64,000 nucleotides of DNA from Methanosarcina horonobensis HB-1 = JCM 15518 (GCF_000970285.1 NZ_CP009516.1:1529036-1593035), one strand, 5' to 3'. Numbered from the stretch's first letter, positions 9,158 through 18,261 are shown. Translations and numbers: made by a program. The notes: generated by a model from the letters alone, not told the origin.

Positions 9158-9335
9158 CTAACTATTTTTTATGTTTTTCTCTTGACTTACTCTTGACTTA
9201 TCTTCTCTGAATTTATCTTCTCTGAACTTTTCTCTTCTCTTTAGTTTTTATGGTATTTATCACCTTTAATTTAATATCCAGCTGCGTTTTATACTCCAAT
9301 CTTTATTTAGCATACAAAAGAAACGAGAAACTGAC

Positions 9336-11063
9336 ATGAAAGCACTTATCGTAGACGGTTACGTGGACGAACCTGCCTGTCTAGGGGTTCCTCCGTATCT
9401 TTCCCCTTATCCGCGTTATATAGCAGGAGCTTTAAGAGAGCGCGGGCTTTCCGAAAGTGACATTCATTACCTGACTATTGATTCCCTGAGGGAAAACACT
9501 CCCGCAGCTGGCGAACTTATAGGAAAAGCAGACCTTGTGATTATTATTGCTGGTATGACAGTACCTGGAAAATACTTGCGTGCGTCTCCAATTTCACCCG
9601 GAGAAATTGAAGCGATTTTCCGGGCTGCGCATGGAGTAAAAGTTATAGGCGGTCCTATAAGGCTCGGTTTCAGCAACGAAGGCGGAAGGGCTGCAAAGGG
9701 TACGGAAAGCGGAATAAACCTCGGAGATGCCGTGCTTGCAAAAATGGATATCGAGTCTTTTGTTTACGATCTTTTTGAGGAAGAAGGGGTAAGCGGGAGA
9801 GGTAACAGTGGGAGTCTTCCTACAAGACTGAAATCCCCGGAATCCGTTGACCACCGTTTCAGGACAACATCCGAGATTGGACGCTGGGGACCTGAAGGAG
9901 CTTTTTTGATCAGGCAGCACCCGGACTACCCTTACTGCATGTGCGAGCTTGAAACCTATAGGGGCTGCGGCAGACAGGTCCACTGCTCTTTCTGCACCGA
10001 ACCATTCTACGGGGCTTCAGACTACAGGCCTGTAGAGGAAGTTGTCTCCGAAGTTTCTGCACTTTATTCTCATGGAGCCCGCTATTTCAGAATAGGAAGG
10101 CAGCCTGACCTTTTTTCTTATCATGGGACCGATGCAGGAGGGCCTGTCCCGAAACCTGTGCCTGAGGTTCTTGAAAAACTTTACCGTGGAATAAGGAACT
10201 CCGCACCTGATCTTTCCGTTCTCCATATGGACAATGCAAACCCTATAACCCTTGCAACATACCCTGAAGAATCAGAGCAAATCCTGAAGACGATTATCAA
10301 ATACCACACCTCTGGAGATGTAACAGCTTTCGGGATGGAAACTGCTGACCCTAAGGTAATTGCAGCAAACTCCCTCAAGGCAACCTCCGAAGAGGTTTTT
10401 GAGGCTATCGAGCTGGTAAACAGGCTCGGAGCAACGCGTGGGGCAAATGGGCTTCCGGAAATTCTCCCGGGTATTAATTTTGTGCACGGGCTTATGGGTG
10501 AGACAAAAAAGACTTTCCAGCTGAACTACGATTTCCTAGAGAGAGTGCTTGATTCAGGGGTGCTTCTCCGCAGAATTAATATCCGCCAGGTTATGGCGTT
10601 TCCAGGAACTCCAATGTACGGCAGGGACGAAGCTGCAAAGAAGCATAAGAAACTCTTTCTGGATTATAAAGAACAGGTCAGAAAAAATATCGACCTTCCA
10701 ATGCTCCGCCGGGTTGTGCCTGAAGGTACTGTACTCAGAGACGTGATGTGCGAAGTGCACGACAGGGAAATCACTTTTGGAAGGCAGATCGGCTCTTATC
10801 CTCTTCTCGTAGGAGTCCCTTCCCTCCTGCCGTTGCGGAAATTCACGGACATTACTGTCACAGGGCATGGCATGCGTTCGATTACCGGAATTCCTTATCC
10901 CCTGAATATCAATACAGCTTCCTCTGCTCTTGTTCGAGAGCTCCCTGGAATCGGTAAAAAAGCGGCTGCTTCTATAACTGCCGGAGCTCCCTATGCAGAT
11001 AGAGACGACTTTCTCAAAAGAGTGAACGAGGGAGAAAAGATTATTAGTTTTATCGAAATTTAA
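9336..11063 (+). CDS. Radical-SAM protein with C-terminal helix-hairpin-helix (COG1031 type)
   Basis: A 575-residue cytoplasmic protein. Residues 1-150 form a B12-binding-like N-terminal domain. A radical-SAM core follows, with cysteines in YRGCGRQVHCSFC near residue 210, spaced CX5CX2C rather than the common CX3CX2C. The core continues through the HMDNANP and FGMETADP segments. The last 60 residues contain a helix-hairpin-helix (LVRELPGIGKKAAASI), usually a nucleic-acid contact. This matches the archaeal family COG1031, whose reaction is not known to me; an RNA or DNA modification is a reasonable guess from the HhH. It is a single gene between tRNA-His and a small membrane protein gene. Confidence 0.85.
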   Translation: MKALIVDGYVDEPACLGVPPYLSPYPRYIAGALRERGLSESDIHYLTIDSLRENTPAAGELIGKADLVIIIAGMTVPGKYLRASPISPGEIEAIFRAAHGVKVIGGPIRLGFSNEGGRAAKGTESGINLGDAVLAKMDIESFVYDLFEEEGVSGRGNSGSLPTRLKSPESVDHRFRTTSEIGRWGPEGAFLIRQHPDYPYCMCELETYRGCGRQVHCSFCTEPFYGASDYRPVEEVVSEVSALYSHGARYFRIGRQPDLFSYHGTDAGGPVPKPVPEVLEKLYRGIRNSAPDLSVLHMDNANPITLATYPEESEQILKTIIKYHTSGDVTAFGMETADPKVIAANSLKATSEEVFEAIELVNRLGATRGANGLPEILPGINFVHGLMGETKKTFQLNYDFLERVLDSGVLLRRINIRQVMAFPGTPMYGRDEAAKKHKKLFLDYKEQVRKNIDLPMLRRVVPEGTVLRDVMCEVHDREITFGRQIGSYPLLVGVPSLLPLRKFTDITVTGHGMRSITGIPYPLNINTASSALVRELPGIGKKAAASITAGAPYADRDDFLKRVNEGEKIISFIEI

Positions 11064-11368
11064 TTCTTTGAAGAGTTATGGTGCTCTAAATCCAATACTT
11101 CAAATCTGTTGCTCTAAATTTGCTACTCTTTAATTTGCTTCCCTAAACTTGATTAACCCCTTTTTCCCGAATTCTACTAATTTTTAATTTTTGTGTGCAT
11201 GTAATTTTTTAAATATCTTTATCTTGAGATGGGAGCTTTTTTCCGAAAAACCCTCCTTTGGCTGATAACAGTTCTAACCTTTGGATCTAAAGTGTCAGAA
11301 TCTTTAAAATAAACAGCTATTTATTCAATCCCAAATTATTATAATTAGGATATTTATGGGGGATTTGC
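11064..11368. other. AT-rich spacer without a recognised gene
   Basis: The spacer has several loose repeats of GCTCTAAAT near 11080-11120 just after the radical-SAM gene and AT-rich promoter-like sequence nearer the next gene. No conserved coding frame or structured RNA was recognised. Confidence 0.4.
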
Positions 11369-11629
11369 TTGAACGAGGGCGCAGAAAATTTATATAGAGT
11401 GAAGATCGCTCTTCAGTTGAGTTTTATTTTATGGGTTATGCTTAGCATTTTAATTTTTTATGCTACCTTTGAAGATCAGTCAAGAATGCTCGGGACATTT
11501 TTACTCCTTTTTTCGGTTATCCTGTTCACACCTTTTCTTCCCGACGGAAGAGATCTGCCTGAAGGAGCAGGTTATAAAGAACCTGGAAACCGAGGAAATT
11601 ATAAAGAAAAAATATCTGAAAAATCATGA
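11369..11629 (+). CDS. Small membrane protein, two predicted helices
   Basis: An 86-residue frame starting with TTG at 11369, with GGGGG about 8 bases before it as a possible ribosome site. Residues about 13-33 and 40-56 are hydrophobic and would form a hairpin in the membrane; the C-terminus is charged and rich in Gly, Glu and Lys. No family is recognised. It converges on the ATPase gene ending at 11667, only 37 bases away. The coding status rests on the membrane pattern and start context. Confidence 0.45.
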   Translation: MNEGAENLYRVKIALQLSFILWVMLSILIFYATFEDQSRMLGTFLLLFSVILFTPFLPDGRDLPEGAGYKEPGNRGNYKEKISEKS

Positions 11630-11666
11630 GATTTCCTGTAAGCAAAAGTTCATTTGGAAAAATATT

Positions 11667-14192
11667 TTAAAGTTGTACCTTCCTGTAAAATATTCTTTTT
11701 ACCGCTTCAGCTGTGAGTACATACAGCCCTATAATGGCACCAATAATTACAATAACTGAAAGAGGGAGGGGTTTGAAGCCAAAGGGGGCTGCAAGCGGAG
11801 TTAGTGGGAAACTGAGAGTAAAGACTCCAATAAGCAGGGTAGCTGTCAGCAGGTATTTCCCGGGTCTGCTCCTGAAAAAAGGTTTTCTGCTCCGGACCAC
11901 CAGTACAATCATTGATGCTGAGATTACGGACTCTATGAACCAGCCTGTCCTGAACTCTTCTGTCAGTCCGGGTAAAAGAAAGAGCAGAGTGCCAAAGGTA
12001 AGGTAATCGAATACCGAACTTGTGATCCCAAACACTACCATAAATTTGCGGATAAAAGCTATATCCCAGCTGTGCGGTCTTTCTACCATTTCTTTGTCTA
12101 CAGTATCTGTAGCTATTGTCATCTCAGGAAAGTCCGTCAGCAAATTTGTTAGCAGGATTTGTTTTGGCAGGAGAGGGAGAAATGGCAGAAAAAGAGATGC
12201 TCCTGCCATACTGAACATATTTCCGAAGTTCGCACTTGTAGCCATGAAGATATATTTCAGGGTATTGGCAAATGTTCTCCTCCCTTCTTTTACTCCTTCT
12301 ATGAGTGCGTTAAGGTCTTTTTCAAGAAGAACAATATCTGCAGCTTCTTTAGCAACATCTGCAGCAGTATCAACAGAAATTCCCACATCTGCAGCATGGA
12401 GGGCTGAAGCGTCATTTATCCCGTCTCCTATATACCCGACTACGTTTTTGCTTTTCCTGAGTGCAAGAATTATTCTCTCTTTCTGGTTCGGTTCCACTTC
12501 AGCAAAGACATCAGCATCATTTACTCGCTTTATCAGGGCTTCATCACTTATCTGATATAGCTCGCTTCCGGTAATGACTGATACGTTCTTTATTCCAATC
12601 TCCCGGCTGATGCTTGCAGCTACCAGCCTGTTGTCTCCTGTAATGACTTTAAGGGAAATTCCCAGATTTTCCATCTCTTTTAATGTCTCTGCAATTCCTG
12701 CTTTTGGAAGGTCGTAAAAGAAGAGGAACCCTAGAAAAGTCATGTCGTTTTCCTGTTCTTTACTGATAACTGCCTGTTGTCCGATCTTCCTGTATGCAAG
12801 CCCCAGAGTTCGAAGCCCTTTTCCGCTGAACTCTTCAAACTGCTGCTCGATTTTTTCTTTTAAATCGGAAATTCTCACAGTTTTTTCCCCTTCCGTCTCA
12901 GCCGAGGAACAGACTGCAAGAACATCTGCTAGTGCACCTTTAGTGATCATAAGGTTCGTGCTGTCAGTTGAAACAAGTATGCTCAGCTTTTTATGCACGA
13001 AGTCATAAGGTATTTCGTCCAGTTTTCCGTATTTGGAAAGGTCAAACCTGTTCTGTGTAAGGATTGCCCTGTCTATCGGATTTTCAAAACCTTTTTGATA
13101 ATAGGCATTAAGACAGGCATAAAGGAGGACTTTTTCACTTTTGTTTCCGCTGAGGTCCTGGTAAGATTGTAGCTGTAATTCTCCTTCTGTCAGAGTCCCG
13201 GTCTTGTCCGAGCAGAGCAGGTTCATACTGCCCAGGTTTTCAATGGATGTAAGCCGTTTGACAATTACTCTCTTCTGCGCCATTTCCCTTGCGCCGTGGG
13301 AAAGGTTGACACTTATGATTGCAGGCAGCAACTGAGGTGTCAGCCCCACGGCGAGAGCAAGGGAGAAAAGAATAGAATCAAGTACAGGACGCTGGAGATA
13401 CACATTGATTGCAAAAATTGCTGTCACCATTATCATGGTGATTTCCATAAGAAAATGTCCAAAGTGCGTAATTCCTTTTTCAAATTCTGTTTCCGGCGGC
13501 CCGAGCTTTAATCTTGCAGATATTTTTCCGAATTCGGTTTCTTTTCCGGTGAAAACTGCTACTGCTTTCCCACTCCCGCTGACAACGCTTGTTCCCATCC
13601 AGAGGGAATTCTTACGCTTTCCAAGAGGAGTGTCTGCTTTCAGTACGCCTGTTTCTTTTTCTGCAGGATATGTCTCTCCTGTGAGAGTGGCTTCGCTTAC
13701 AAAGAGGTTTTTTGATTCAAGAATCAGGCAGTCCGCAGGAATTATGTCTCCCGAACTGAGGAGTATTATATCTCCGGGTACTACCTCTTCTATCGGGACT
13801 TCCTTTTTCTCACCGTCTCTGAGCACTGTTGCTCTTATCTGTACTGTTGCCATCAATTTCTCAAAAGCATCAGCAGCCCCTTTTTCCTGCCAGAATCCAA
13901 GAAGGCTGCTGATCAGAATAATGGTTACGATAATAACCGTATCCGTTGGGTCGTGAAGGAAAAAGGATACTACTGCTGCAAAAAGGAGAATAAGGGTAAT
14001 GGGACTTTTAAACTGGGAAAGCAGTATTTTTAAAGAATCCAATCTTTTTTTAGGTTTTAAAATGTTAGCCCCATAAGTTGTAAGACGTTCTTCACTTTCG
14101 GGACTTTTCAGGCCTTCGGCACCTGTCTGGAGTTCCTGTAATATCTCTGATGCGGGAACACTCCAGAAAGCAGGCTCTCTTTCCGTATGCAC
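11667..14192 (-). CDS. mgtA: MgtA-type P-type ATPase (magnesium import)
   Basis: An 841-residue type IIIB P-type ATPase expected to import Mg2+ across the cell membrane. An N-terminal cation-ATPase domain at residues 10-70 leads into the first membrane pair. The actuator loop carries TGET (171-174). The fourth helix has GLTPQLLP, a P3B-type sequence. The phosphorylated aspartate is D329 in DKTGT, the hinge is GDGIND (589-594), and six further C-terminal membrane segments follow, ending KRIFYRKVQL. Length and motifs are complete. It starts 24 bases after the stop of an unknown gene (14217-15359), so the two probably form one transcript. An IS481-family insertion lies in the region that should hold their promoter. 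Confidence 0.92.
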   Translation of the reverse strand: MHTEREPAFWSVPASEILQELQTGAEGLKSPESEERLTTYGANILKPKKRLDSLKILLSQFKSPITLILLFAAVVSFFLHDPTDTVIIVTIILISSLLGFWQEKGAADAFEKLMATVQIRATVLRDGEKKEVPIEEVVPGDIILLSSGDIIPADCLILESKNLFVSEATLTGETYPAEKETGVLKADTPLGKRKNSLWMGTSVVSGSGKAVAVFTGKETEFGKISARLKLGPPETEFEKGITHFGHFLMEITMIMVTAIFAINVYLQRPVLDSILFSLALAVGLTPQLLPAIISVNLSHGAREMAQKRVIVKRLTSIENLGSMNLLCSDKTGTLTEGELQLQSYQDLSGNKSEKVLLYACLNAYYQKGFENPIDRAILTQNRFDLSKYGKLDEIPYDFVHKKLSILVSTDSTNLMITKGALADVLAVCSSAETEGEKTVRISDLKEKIEQQFEEFSGKGLRTLGLAYRKIGQQAVISKEQENDMTFLGFLFFYDLPKAGIAETLKEMENLGISLKVITGDNRLVAASISREIGIKNVSVITGSELYQISDEALIKRVNDADVFAEVEPNQKERIILALRKSKNVVGYIGDGINDASALHAADVGISVDTAADVAKEAADIVLLEKDLNALIEGVKEGRRTFANTLKYIFMATSANFGNMFSMAGASLFLPFLPLLPKQILLTNLLTDFPEMTIATDTVDKEMVERPHSWDIAFIRKFMVVFGITSSVFDYLTFGTLLFLLPGLTEEFRTGWFIESVISASMIVLVVRSRKPFFRSRPGKYLLTATLLIGVFTLSFPLTPLAAPFGFKPLPLSVIVIIGAIIGLYVLTAEAVKRIFYRKVQL

Positions 14193-14216
14193 CGGCAGTA
14201 GCTCCTGAGTTCCTGT

Positions 14217-15359
14217 TTAGATTTGCCGGGTATCACTAACTCCCAGGATGCCTACGAGTTCCACACCTTCGGGTCCTATGGATGAGAGTTCCCTTGAAGC
14301 TTCAGATTTCGAAATGTATTTTTCGGTCCGTACGCTTCCAGGCTCCTCCATCTTAATTGTAATCTCCCCTTTAGTATATCCTCTGTCAATGCATTCCCTT
14401 ACAAGCTCCCCGTATATACTCGCTATAAGCTTCAGGCAGTCAAAGAGCATGTTCTCTTCAACGGCATTTTTGCCGTCTATCTGGATTAGCCTGAGTCCTT
14501 TGAATACTACCGAAGCTGTAAAAAAGTCTTTGACTTTTTTCATGAACATGTACAGGTTGTCTCTGTCTATTGCAGGAGCCAGTTTTTCATCGCCTGTTAT
14601 TTCATGGTCTCCGTGCATGACCAGAAAAGTCCTGTCATCCGCAGAAATTATGAACCTGTTCTCTGCATCTTTATCTTCAAGGACCACTCTTGTATTGTTT
14701 TTCCCAGATTCGATATTTGTAATATGGAAACCTGATACATCCATCTTTTTAACTTTTCCTTCTTTGGAGAGAAATCCGCTTTTTGACCTTACAGGAAGGA
14801 TAAGCTTTTGAAGATCTTCAACTTTTAGCGTGTCCTGTATAAAATTCAGTCCAAACTCATATCTCATGTTATCAACTGAGCTTACCTGCCATCCTTTTAG
14901 TTTTCTGTCTTCGGTTGAAGCATAGTAGGTATCTTCGGCACCATAGATACAGTTCTCAAAAAAAGGGCTGAGAGTTGAGAGTACTCTGTCTTCAAGCTGC
15001 CTTACTTCTATAAGTGTCAGTCTGTTTTGCCTATCAATGTCTTCTAGTCTTTCATTCTTCTTCAACAGGGCTATAGATGCACAGGTCTCAATTGTCTTGG
15101 ATTTGATTTCAAGGATCTCTTCGGATTCGGTCCCTCGTACACGTTCTTCTATATAGTCGGTAACTTCTTTCTGGAACTTCTCTATCTCATCGATCCTCTG
15201 CTGAGAAAGGGCCGTTTCATTTATATTCCCCTGTTTTATTTCTATAATCGATTTTTCAAGAGGTATCGTTTCCTGTGAAACCCTTATGAAATCTTGCAGA
15301 TCCTGGATAAAGTCCCTCTGGACAGGAAGTTCTGTAGAGTCCTGAAAGGTGTATTTCAT
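14217..15359 (-). CDS. Unknown coiled-coil protein upstream of mgtA
   Basis: No family is recognised. The start is set at ATG 15359 because GGGGAGG lies 7 bases before it; a frame open further upstream to 15482 lacks such a site. This gives 380 residues. Residues about 1-150 are charged and probably helical or coiled (many Glu/Lys/Ile heptads, e.g. EIKSKTIETCASIALLKKNE). The second half is mixed alpha/beta, with repeated acidic turns and no cysteine cluster, membrane helix or signal peptide. It shares a likely transcript with mgtA, which invites a guess that it assists or controls the pump, but nothing in the sequence proves that. Confidence 0.7.
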   Translation of the reverse strand: MKYTFQDSTELPVQRDFIQDLQDFIRVSQETIPLEKSIIEIKQGNINETALSQQRIDEIEKFQKEVTDYIEERVRGTESEEILEIKSKTIETCASIALLKKNERLEDIDRQNRLTLIEVRQLEDRVLSTLSPFFENCIYGAEDTYYASTEDRKLKGWQVSSVDNMRYEFGLNFIQDTLKVEDLQKLILPVRSKSGFLSKEGKVKKMDVSGFHITNIESGKNNTRVVLEDKDAENRFIISADDRTFLVMHGDHEITGDEKLAPAIDRDNLYMFMKKVKDFFTASVVFKGLRLIQIDGKNAVEENMLFDCLKLIASIYGELVRECIDRGYTKGEITIKMEEPGSVRTEKYISKSEASRELSSIGPEGVELVGILGVSDTRQI

Positions 15360-15500
15360 TTTATATTCCTCCCCTGTAGAAAAAACGTCTTTTGTTAAAT
15401 TATGTTTTCTATGTTTAAATGTATATTCGTACACTTTTTTATGATGAATAAATAACTCATTTAAGTCAGCAAAAGTCAACAATATATCTTCTTCAATTCA

Positions 15501-15515
15501 ATAACATAATTCTTT
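15501..15515. repeat. Left target-site duplication of the IS481-type element
   Basis: ATAACATAATTCTTT here is repeated exactly at 16545-16559 on the other side of the element. The perfect 15-base duplication means the insertion is recent. Confidence 0.9.
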
Positions 15516-16544
15516 TGTTTTATCCCGAAATTATTTCGCGCTAACTATGTTGGTTGCAATCCCTTATCTATCGTGAAACTTAACGGGAAAAAGATACGTT
15601 GGATCATTGCTCAAAAGTTGAAAGGAGAATCTACCTCGACGATAGCTGAGATCCAGGGGATCTCAGCTCGTCGAGTTCAGCAGATATATAAAGAATACGT
15701 TGACATTGATCAGCTTCCTCAAGTTGGTAATAATCTTGGAAGGCCACGTAAACAGTTATCCTCCGACGATAAGGAGATAATTGACCAAACTTACTCAGAT
15801 TATAAGTTTGGAGCCTGTTATCTTGAAATTCTCATAGAAGGCAAGTATAATCGTAAAATATCTCATAACAGAATCCATAACTATCTACTCAGTATGAACC
15901 TTGCCAAGGAAAACCGAAAAAAGAAACAGAGAAGAAAATGGTGTAGATACGAACGTGAACATAGTATGTCTGCTGCACATATCGATTGGCATGAAAACCC
16001 TCTATTAGGGTTGCAAGTCTGTGCCATTCTTGATGATTCATCAAGAATGGTAATTGCAGGAGGAGAGTATGCTCATTGCAACACGGAAAACACCATTAAA
16101 GTGATCGATGAACTTGTCAGAGAGTACTGGGATATATGCCCTTTAAGGGAGCTCATCATGGATCATGGAAGTGAATTCGGAGCGCACAGGATTAATGAGG
16201 ATGGTTCATGGGAAAGTGAATTTAAAACGAGAATTAGAGAACTTGGGATTAAACCAATACTTGCAAGGGTCAGACATCCTCAAACAAACGGAAAAATAGA
16301 GAAATGGTTCGATACATATCAGAGGTTTAGAGGAGAGTTTCAATCGTTCGAGGAATTCGTTCAATTGTATAACCAGAGACCTCATGGAGCTTTGAAACTT
16401 GAACAATTAGAATCACCACAAGATGCATTCTGGAACAGACTCCCAATTGAGGCAAAATTCAGAATAGGAACGAGATTGTTTGGGCTGTGAAAATATGGAC
16501 AAAAGGAAAAAAGTTTCAAAGCGAAATTATTTCAGGATAAAACA
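15516..16544 (+). mobile_element. Complete IS481-family insertion sequence
   Basis: A 1,029-base element with inverted ends of about 25 bases. The left end begins TGTTTTATCCCGAAATTATT and the right end, read inward, begins TGTTTTATCCTGAAATAATT. It is flanked by a perfect 15-base target duplication and carries one intact transposase gene. Every part is present, so it may still be active. It sits about 157 bases upstream of the start of the unknown gene that precedes mgtA. Confidence 0.92.
15573..16490 (+). CDS. IS481-family DDE transposase
   Basis: A 305-residue transposase. Residues 1-60 form an N-terminal helix-turn-helix (STIAEIQGISARRVQQIY). The rve/RNase H-like core follows, with catalytic acids visible in AAHIDWHE (D), LIMDHGSEFGA (D) and PQTNGKIEKWF (E). 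It is full length for the family and has no stop or frameshift. It starts 57 bases inside the left end of the element. Start codon choice is the GTG at 15573; a start a few codons later cannot be excluded. Confidence 0.92.
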   Translation: MKLNGKKIRWIIAQKLKGESTSTIAEIQGISARRVQQIYKEYVDIDQLPQVGNNLGRPRKQLSSDDKEIIDQTYSDYKFGACYLEILIEGKYNRKISHNRIHNYLLSMNLAKENRKKKQRRKWCRYEREHSMSAAHIDWHENPLLGLQVCAILDDSSRMVIAGGEYAHCNTENTIKVIDELVREYWDICPLRELIMDHGSEFGAHRINEDGSWESEFKTRIRELGIKPILARVRHPQTNGKIEKWFDTYQRFRGEFQSFEEFVQLYNQRPHGALKLEQLESPQDAFWNRLPIEAKFRIGTRLFGL

Positions 16545-16559
16545 ATAACATAATTCTTT
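16545..16559. repeat. Right target-site duplication of the IS481-type element
   Basis: Exact copy of 15501-15515, directly after the right inverted end. Confidence 0.9.
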
Positions 16560-16906
16560 CAATTAATATTTTTTAGTTATCCTGAGGAATTTTTTAAAAT
16601 ACTGAATGATTTCTTTTCTTACTATTTTTTATATATTCCTCAATACTATTCGTGTATTGCTAACTTCTATCTATTTTAGCAGAACAACAGATGCAATTGA
16701 AAAAAGAGAAAACGCAGATTCTGTGTTGCTTCGGGGAATAGATCTGAGTAAGTCTCAGCTACAGCGAAATATCGGTAAGTAAAAGCCAACTAAAAAACAT
16801 CAAAAAGAAATACAAAAGATTAGCAAAAAGAAGAAACAGACACCCTGTTAAAGAAGGCCGATACGGTTATTTTATAAACTTATTTCATAAAATGAGCTCG
16901 TCATAA
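16560..16906. other. Spacer with a possible gene relic
   Basis: No intact gene. From about 16790 to 16890 one plus-strand frame reads KKYKRLAKRRNRHPVKEG, which looks faintly coding (basic, protein-like) but has no start or family match. It may be the worn end of an older gene. Confidence 0.3.
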
Positions 16907-16946
16907 AGTAAGTTCATTTCTAAAGGAGTAAGTTCATTTCTAAAGG
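16907..16946. repeat. Perfect 20-base tandem repeat, two units
   Basis: The unit AGTAAGTTCATTTCTAAAGG occurs at 16907-16926 and 16927-16946, directly downstream of the tRNA-Gly 3' end. No function is evident. Confidence 0.85.
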
Positions 16947-16949
16947 ATA

Positions 16950-17021
16950 TACACCAGCCGGGATTCGAACCCGGGTTCGAGCGTTGGCAACGCCCGGTGA
17001 TGACCGCTACACTACTGATGT
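16950..17021 (-). tRNA. tRNA-Gly (GCC)
   Basis: On the minus strand a full cloverleaf can be drawn. The acceptor stem ACATCAG pairs with CTGGTGT, with one T-G pair. The D arm GTGT...ATCAC is the usual glycine form. The anticodon stem GGGCG/CGCTC has a G-T pair and closes the loop TTGCCAA (GCC). The T arm is CCGGG-TTCGAAT-CCCGG. The first pair is A-U rather than the G-C expected for glycine tRNAs, which is worth checking. No CCA is encoded. Confidence 0.85.
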
Positions 17022-17029
17022 GCGAGGCT

Positions 17030-17045
17030 GGCAGGGCGCCCTGCC
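17030..17045. promoter_or_regulatory. Perfect 16-base palindrome in the tRNA-Gly leader
   Basis: GGCAGGGCGCCCTGCC reads the same on both strands and starts 9 bases upstream of the mature tRNA-Gly end. It would fold in the 5' leader or bind a dimeric protein. Confidence 0.5.
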
Positions 17046-17054
17046 GCGTTTCTA

Positions 17055-17064
17055 ACTATATACT
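17055..17064 (-). promoter_or_regulatory. Probable box A of tRNA-Gly
   Basis: AGTATATAGT on the minus strand, 34-43 bases upstream of the tRNA end, in an otherwise GC-rich leader context. Confidence 0.4.
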
Positions 17065-17477
17065 TTCTTATTAATTAAGTTGACCCCTGGAGAGTTTTTG
17101 CATGAGTTCAGAGAGAAATTAACTTAATTTCAGGTATGCTGGAGTTTTTACCTTTTTTGGACCTGCTTTTTTCGCTTTTACTTCTTTCTTTTATTTTTCT
17201 TACTATTCTACTTTCCTTGCCCCTTCTTTTTTCTTTATATATTTTTTTCTGCTTGATTTTCTCTTATTTAATTTATTTTTATACACTTTTCCGGGTATTA
17301 TGTTTTATAATATTTTGCCGAATTTCTTATTTATGGTCATTTATTTTCTTTTAAACTCAGAAATCAATAATTAAAGAAAAGTCTCTACTTATATGGTCAT
17401 TAAGACAATGCTCAGATCTTGCCACAAAGGTGTAAACATGCACTGTTAAGGTGGTTAAACAACAAATAGGTGATAGA
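17065..17477. other. Pyrimidine-rich spacer
   Basis: From about 17140 to 17350 the plus strand is almost pure T and C. The hydrophobic frame this creates is compositional, not a gene. Sequence nearer 17400-17470 is ordinary AT-rich upstream sequence for the next gene. Confidence 0.5.
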
Positions 17478-17843
17478 ATGATAAACAACAAAGACACTGA
17501 TGAAATGACAAAGATTGATAAAGCAGAAGCCACAAAAAATGCAAGTAGAGAAAACCACACAATTCGAAAAAGCAAAAGGGCAACAGTGAATGTAATAAAG
17601 AATTTACAAAAAACTGTTAAGATACTTAAAAAGCAAAAAAGTTCAATTGTACTTGTTAATGAATACGAGAATGCGATTGCAGTTCTAAATGATCGAGTTA
17701 AACTGACGTCTGGCAATTTTAATGCAGTTATCTCTGATATGCGTGAGACAATACAGTTAGAGCAGGCCTCTGAGAATCCAGATACTAAAAAAGTACGAAA
17801 TTACCTAGATGCAATTGCAAAATTGGAAAGCGCATGTGTTTGA
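17478..17843 (+). CDS. Hypothetical charged helical protein
   Basis: The start chosen is ATG at 17478 with GGTGAT 5 bases before it; a GTG at 17451 would add nine residues. The 121-residue product is lysine- and asparagine-rich at first, then predicted helical (NVIKNLQKTVKILKKQ; VNEYENAIAVLNDRVKL), and ends with another helix. No signal peptide, membrane segment or metal motif is seen and no family is recognised. It stands alone on the plus strand, converging on the zinc-ribbon gene at 17944-18261. Confidence 0.6.
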   Translation: MINNKDTDEMTKIDKAEATKNASRENHTIRKSKRATVNVIKNLQKTVKILKKQKSSIVLVNEYENAIAVLNDRVKLTSGNFNAVISDMRETIQLEQASENPDTKKVRNYLDAIAKLESACV

Positions 17844-17943
17844 GGGCTAATGCCCTTACTCTCTATTTTTTTATCATATTATGCCTGGGAGTATGATATA
17901 TTTTTTTCTCCCTTTTCTAAAAATAGGACAAAAAAGAAATAGA

Positions 17944-18261
17944 TTATTTCTCTGCCTCAAGACATTCATGACAATTGCCAGAAACGTAAAGTTTCCCGCA
18001 AATTTCACATTTTGCTATGGATTTCACTTCAGGAAGATTATTAATAGCAACCATCAATTTACTCATTTGCTGGAGAGGTTCTTTCACATATTGGGGAGTG
18101 CTTGAAGTGTTGCCAATCTCTTTAATTACCTCGGCTCGCTTGGCTTCTAAGTCTTCCAATTTTGCCAGGAGTTTTTCAAGCTCCTTCTCCTGTGCACCTA
18201 GCTTTTCTTTGAACTTTCGAAGCTTCTCTGATCTTTCATCGTAGTCGTGTTCTTCAGTCAT
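17944..18261 (-). CDS. Coiled-coil protein with C-terminal zinc ribbon
   Basis: A 105-residue protein. Residues 8-50 form a strong coiled coil (KFKEKLGAQEKELEKLLAKL), and the C-terminus carries a four-cysteine knuckle CEICGKLYVSGNCHEC that should bind zinc. The combination suggests a small DNA-, RNA- or protein-binding factor; no family name is recognised. A 50-residue frame ends inside its start codon region with a GATGACTGA overlap, so it is probably translated as the last gene of a short operon. Confidence 0.65.
   Translation of the reverse strand: MTEEHDYDERSEKLRKFKEKLGAQEKELEKLLAKLEDLEAKRAEVIKEIGNTSSTPQYVKEPLQQMSKLMVAINNLPEVKSIAKCEICGKLYVSGNCHECLEAEK

Noticed and set aside
17136-17354. 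72-residue hydrophobic frame
   Set aside because: It is produced by an almost pure T/C tract (Leu/Phe/Ser codons); no ribosome site and no protein-like periodicity beyond composition.
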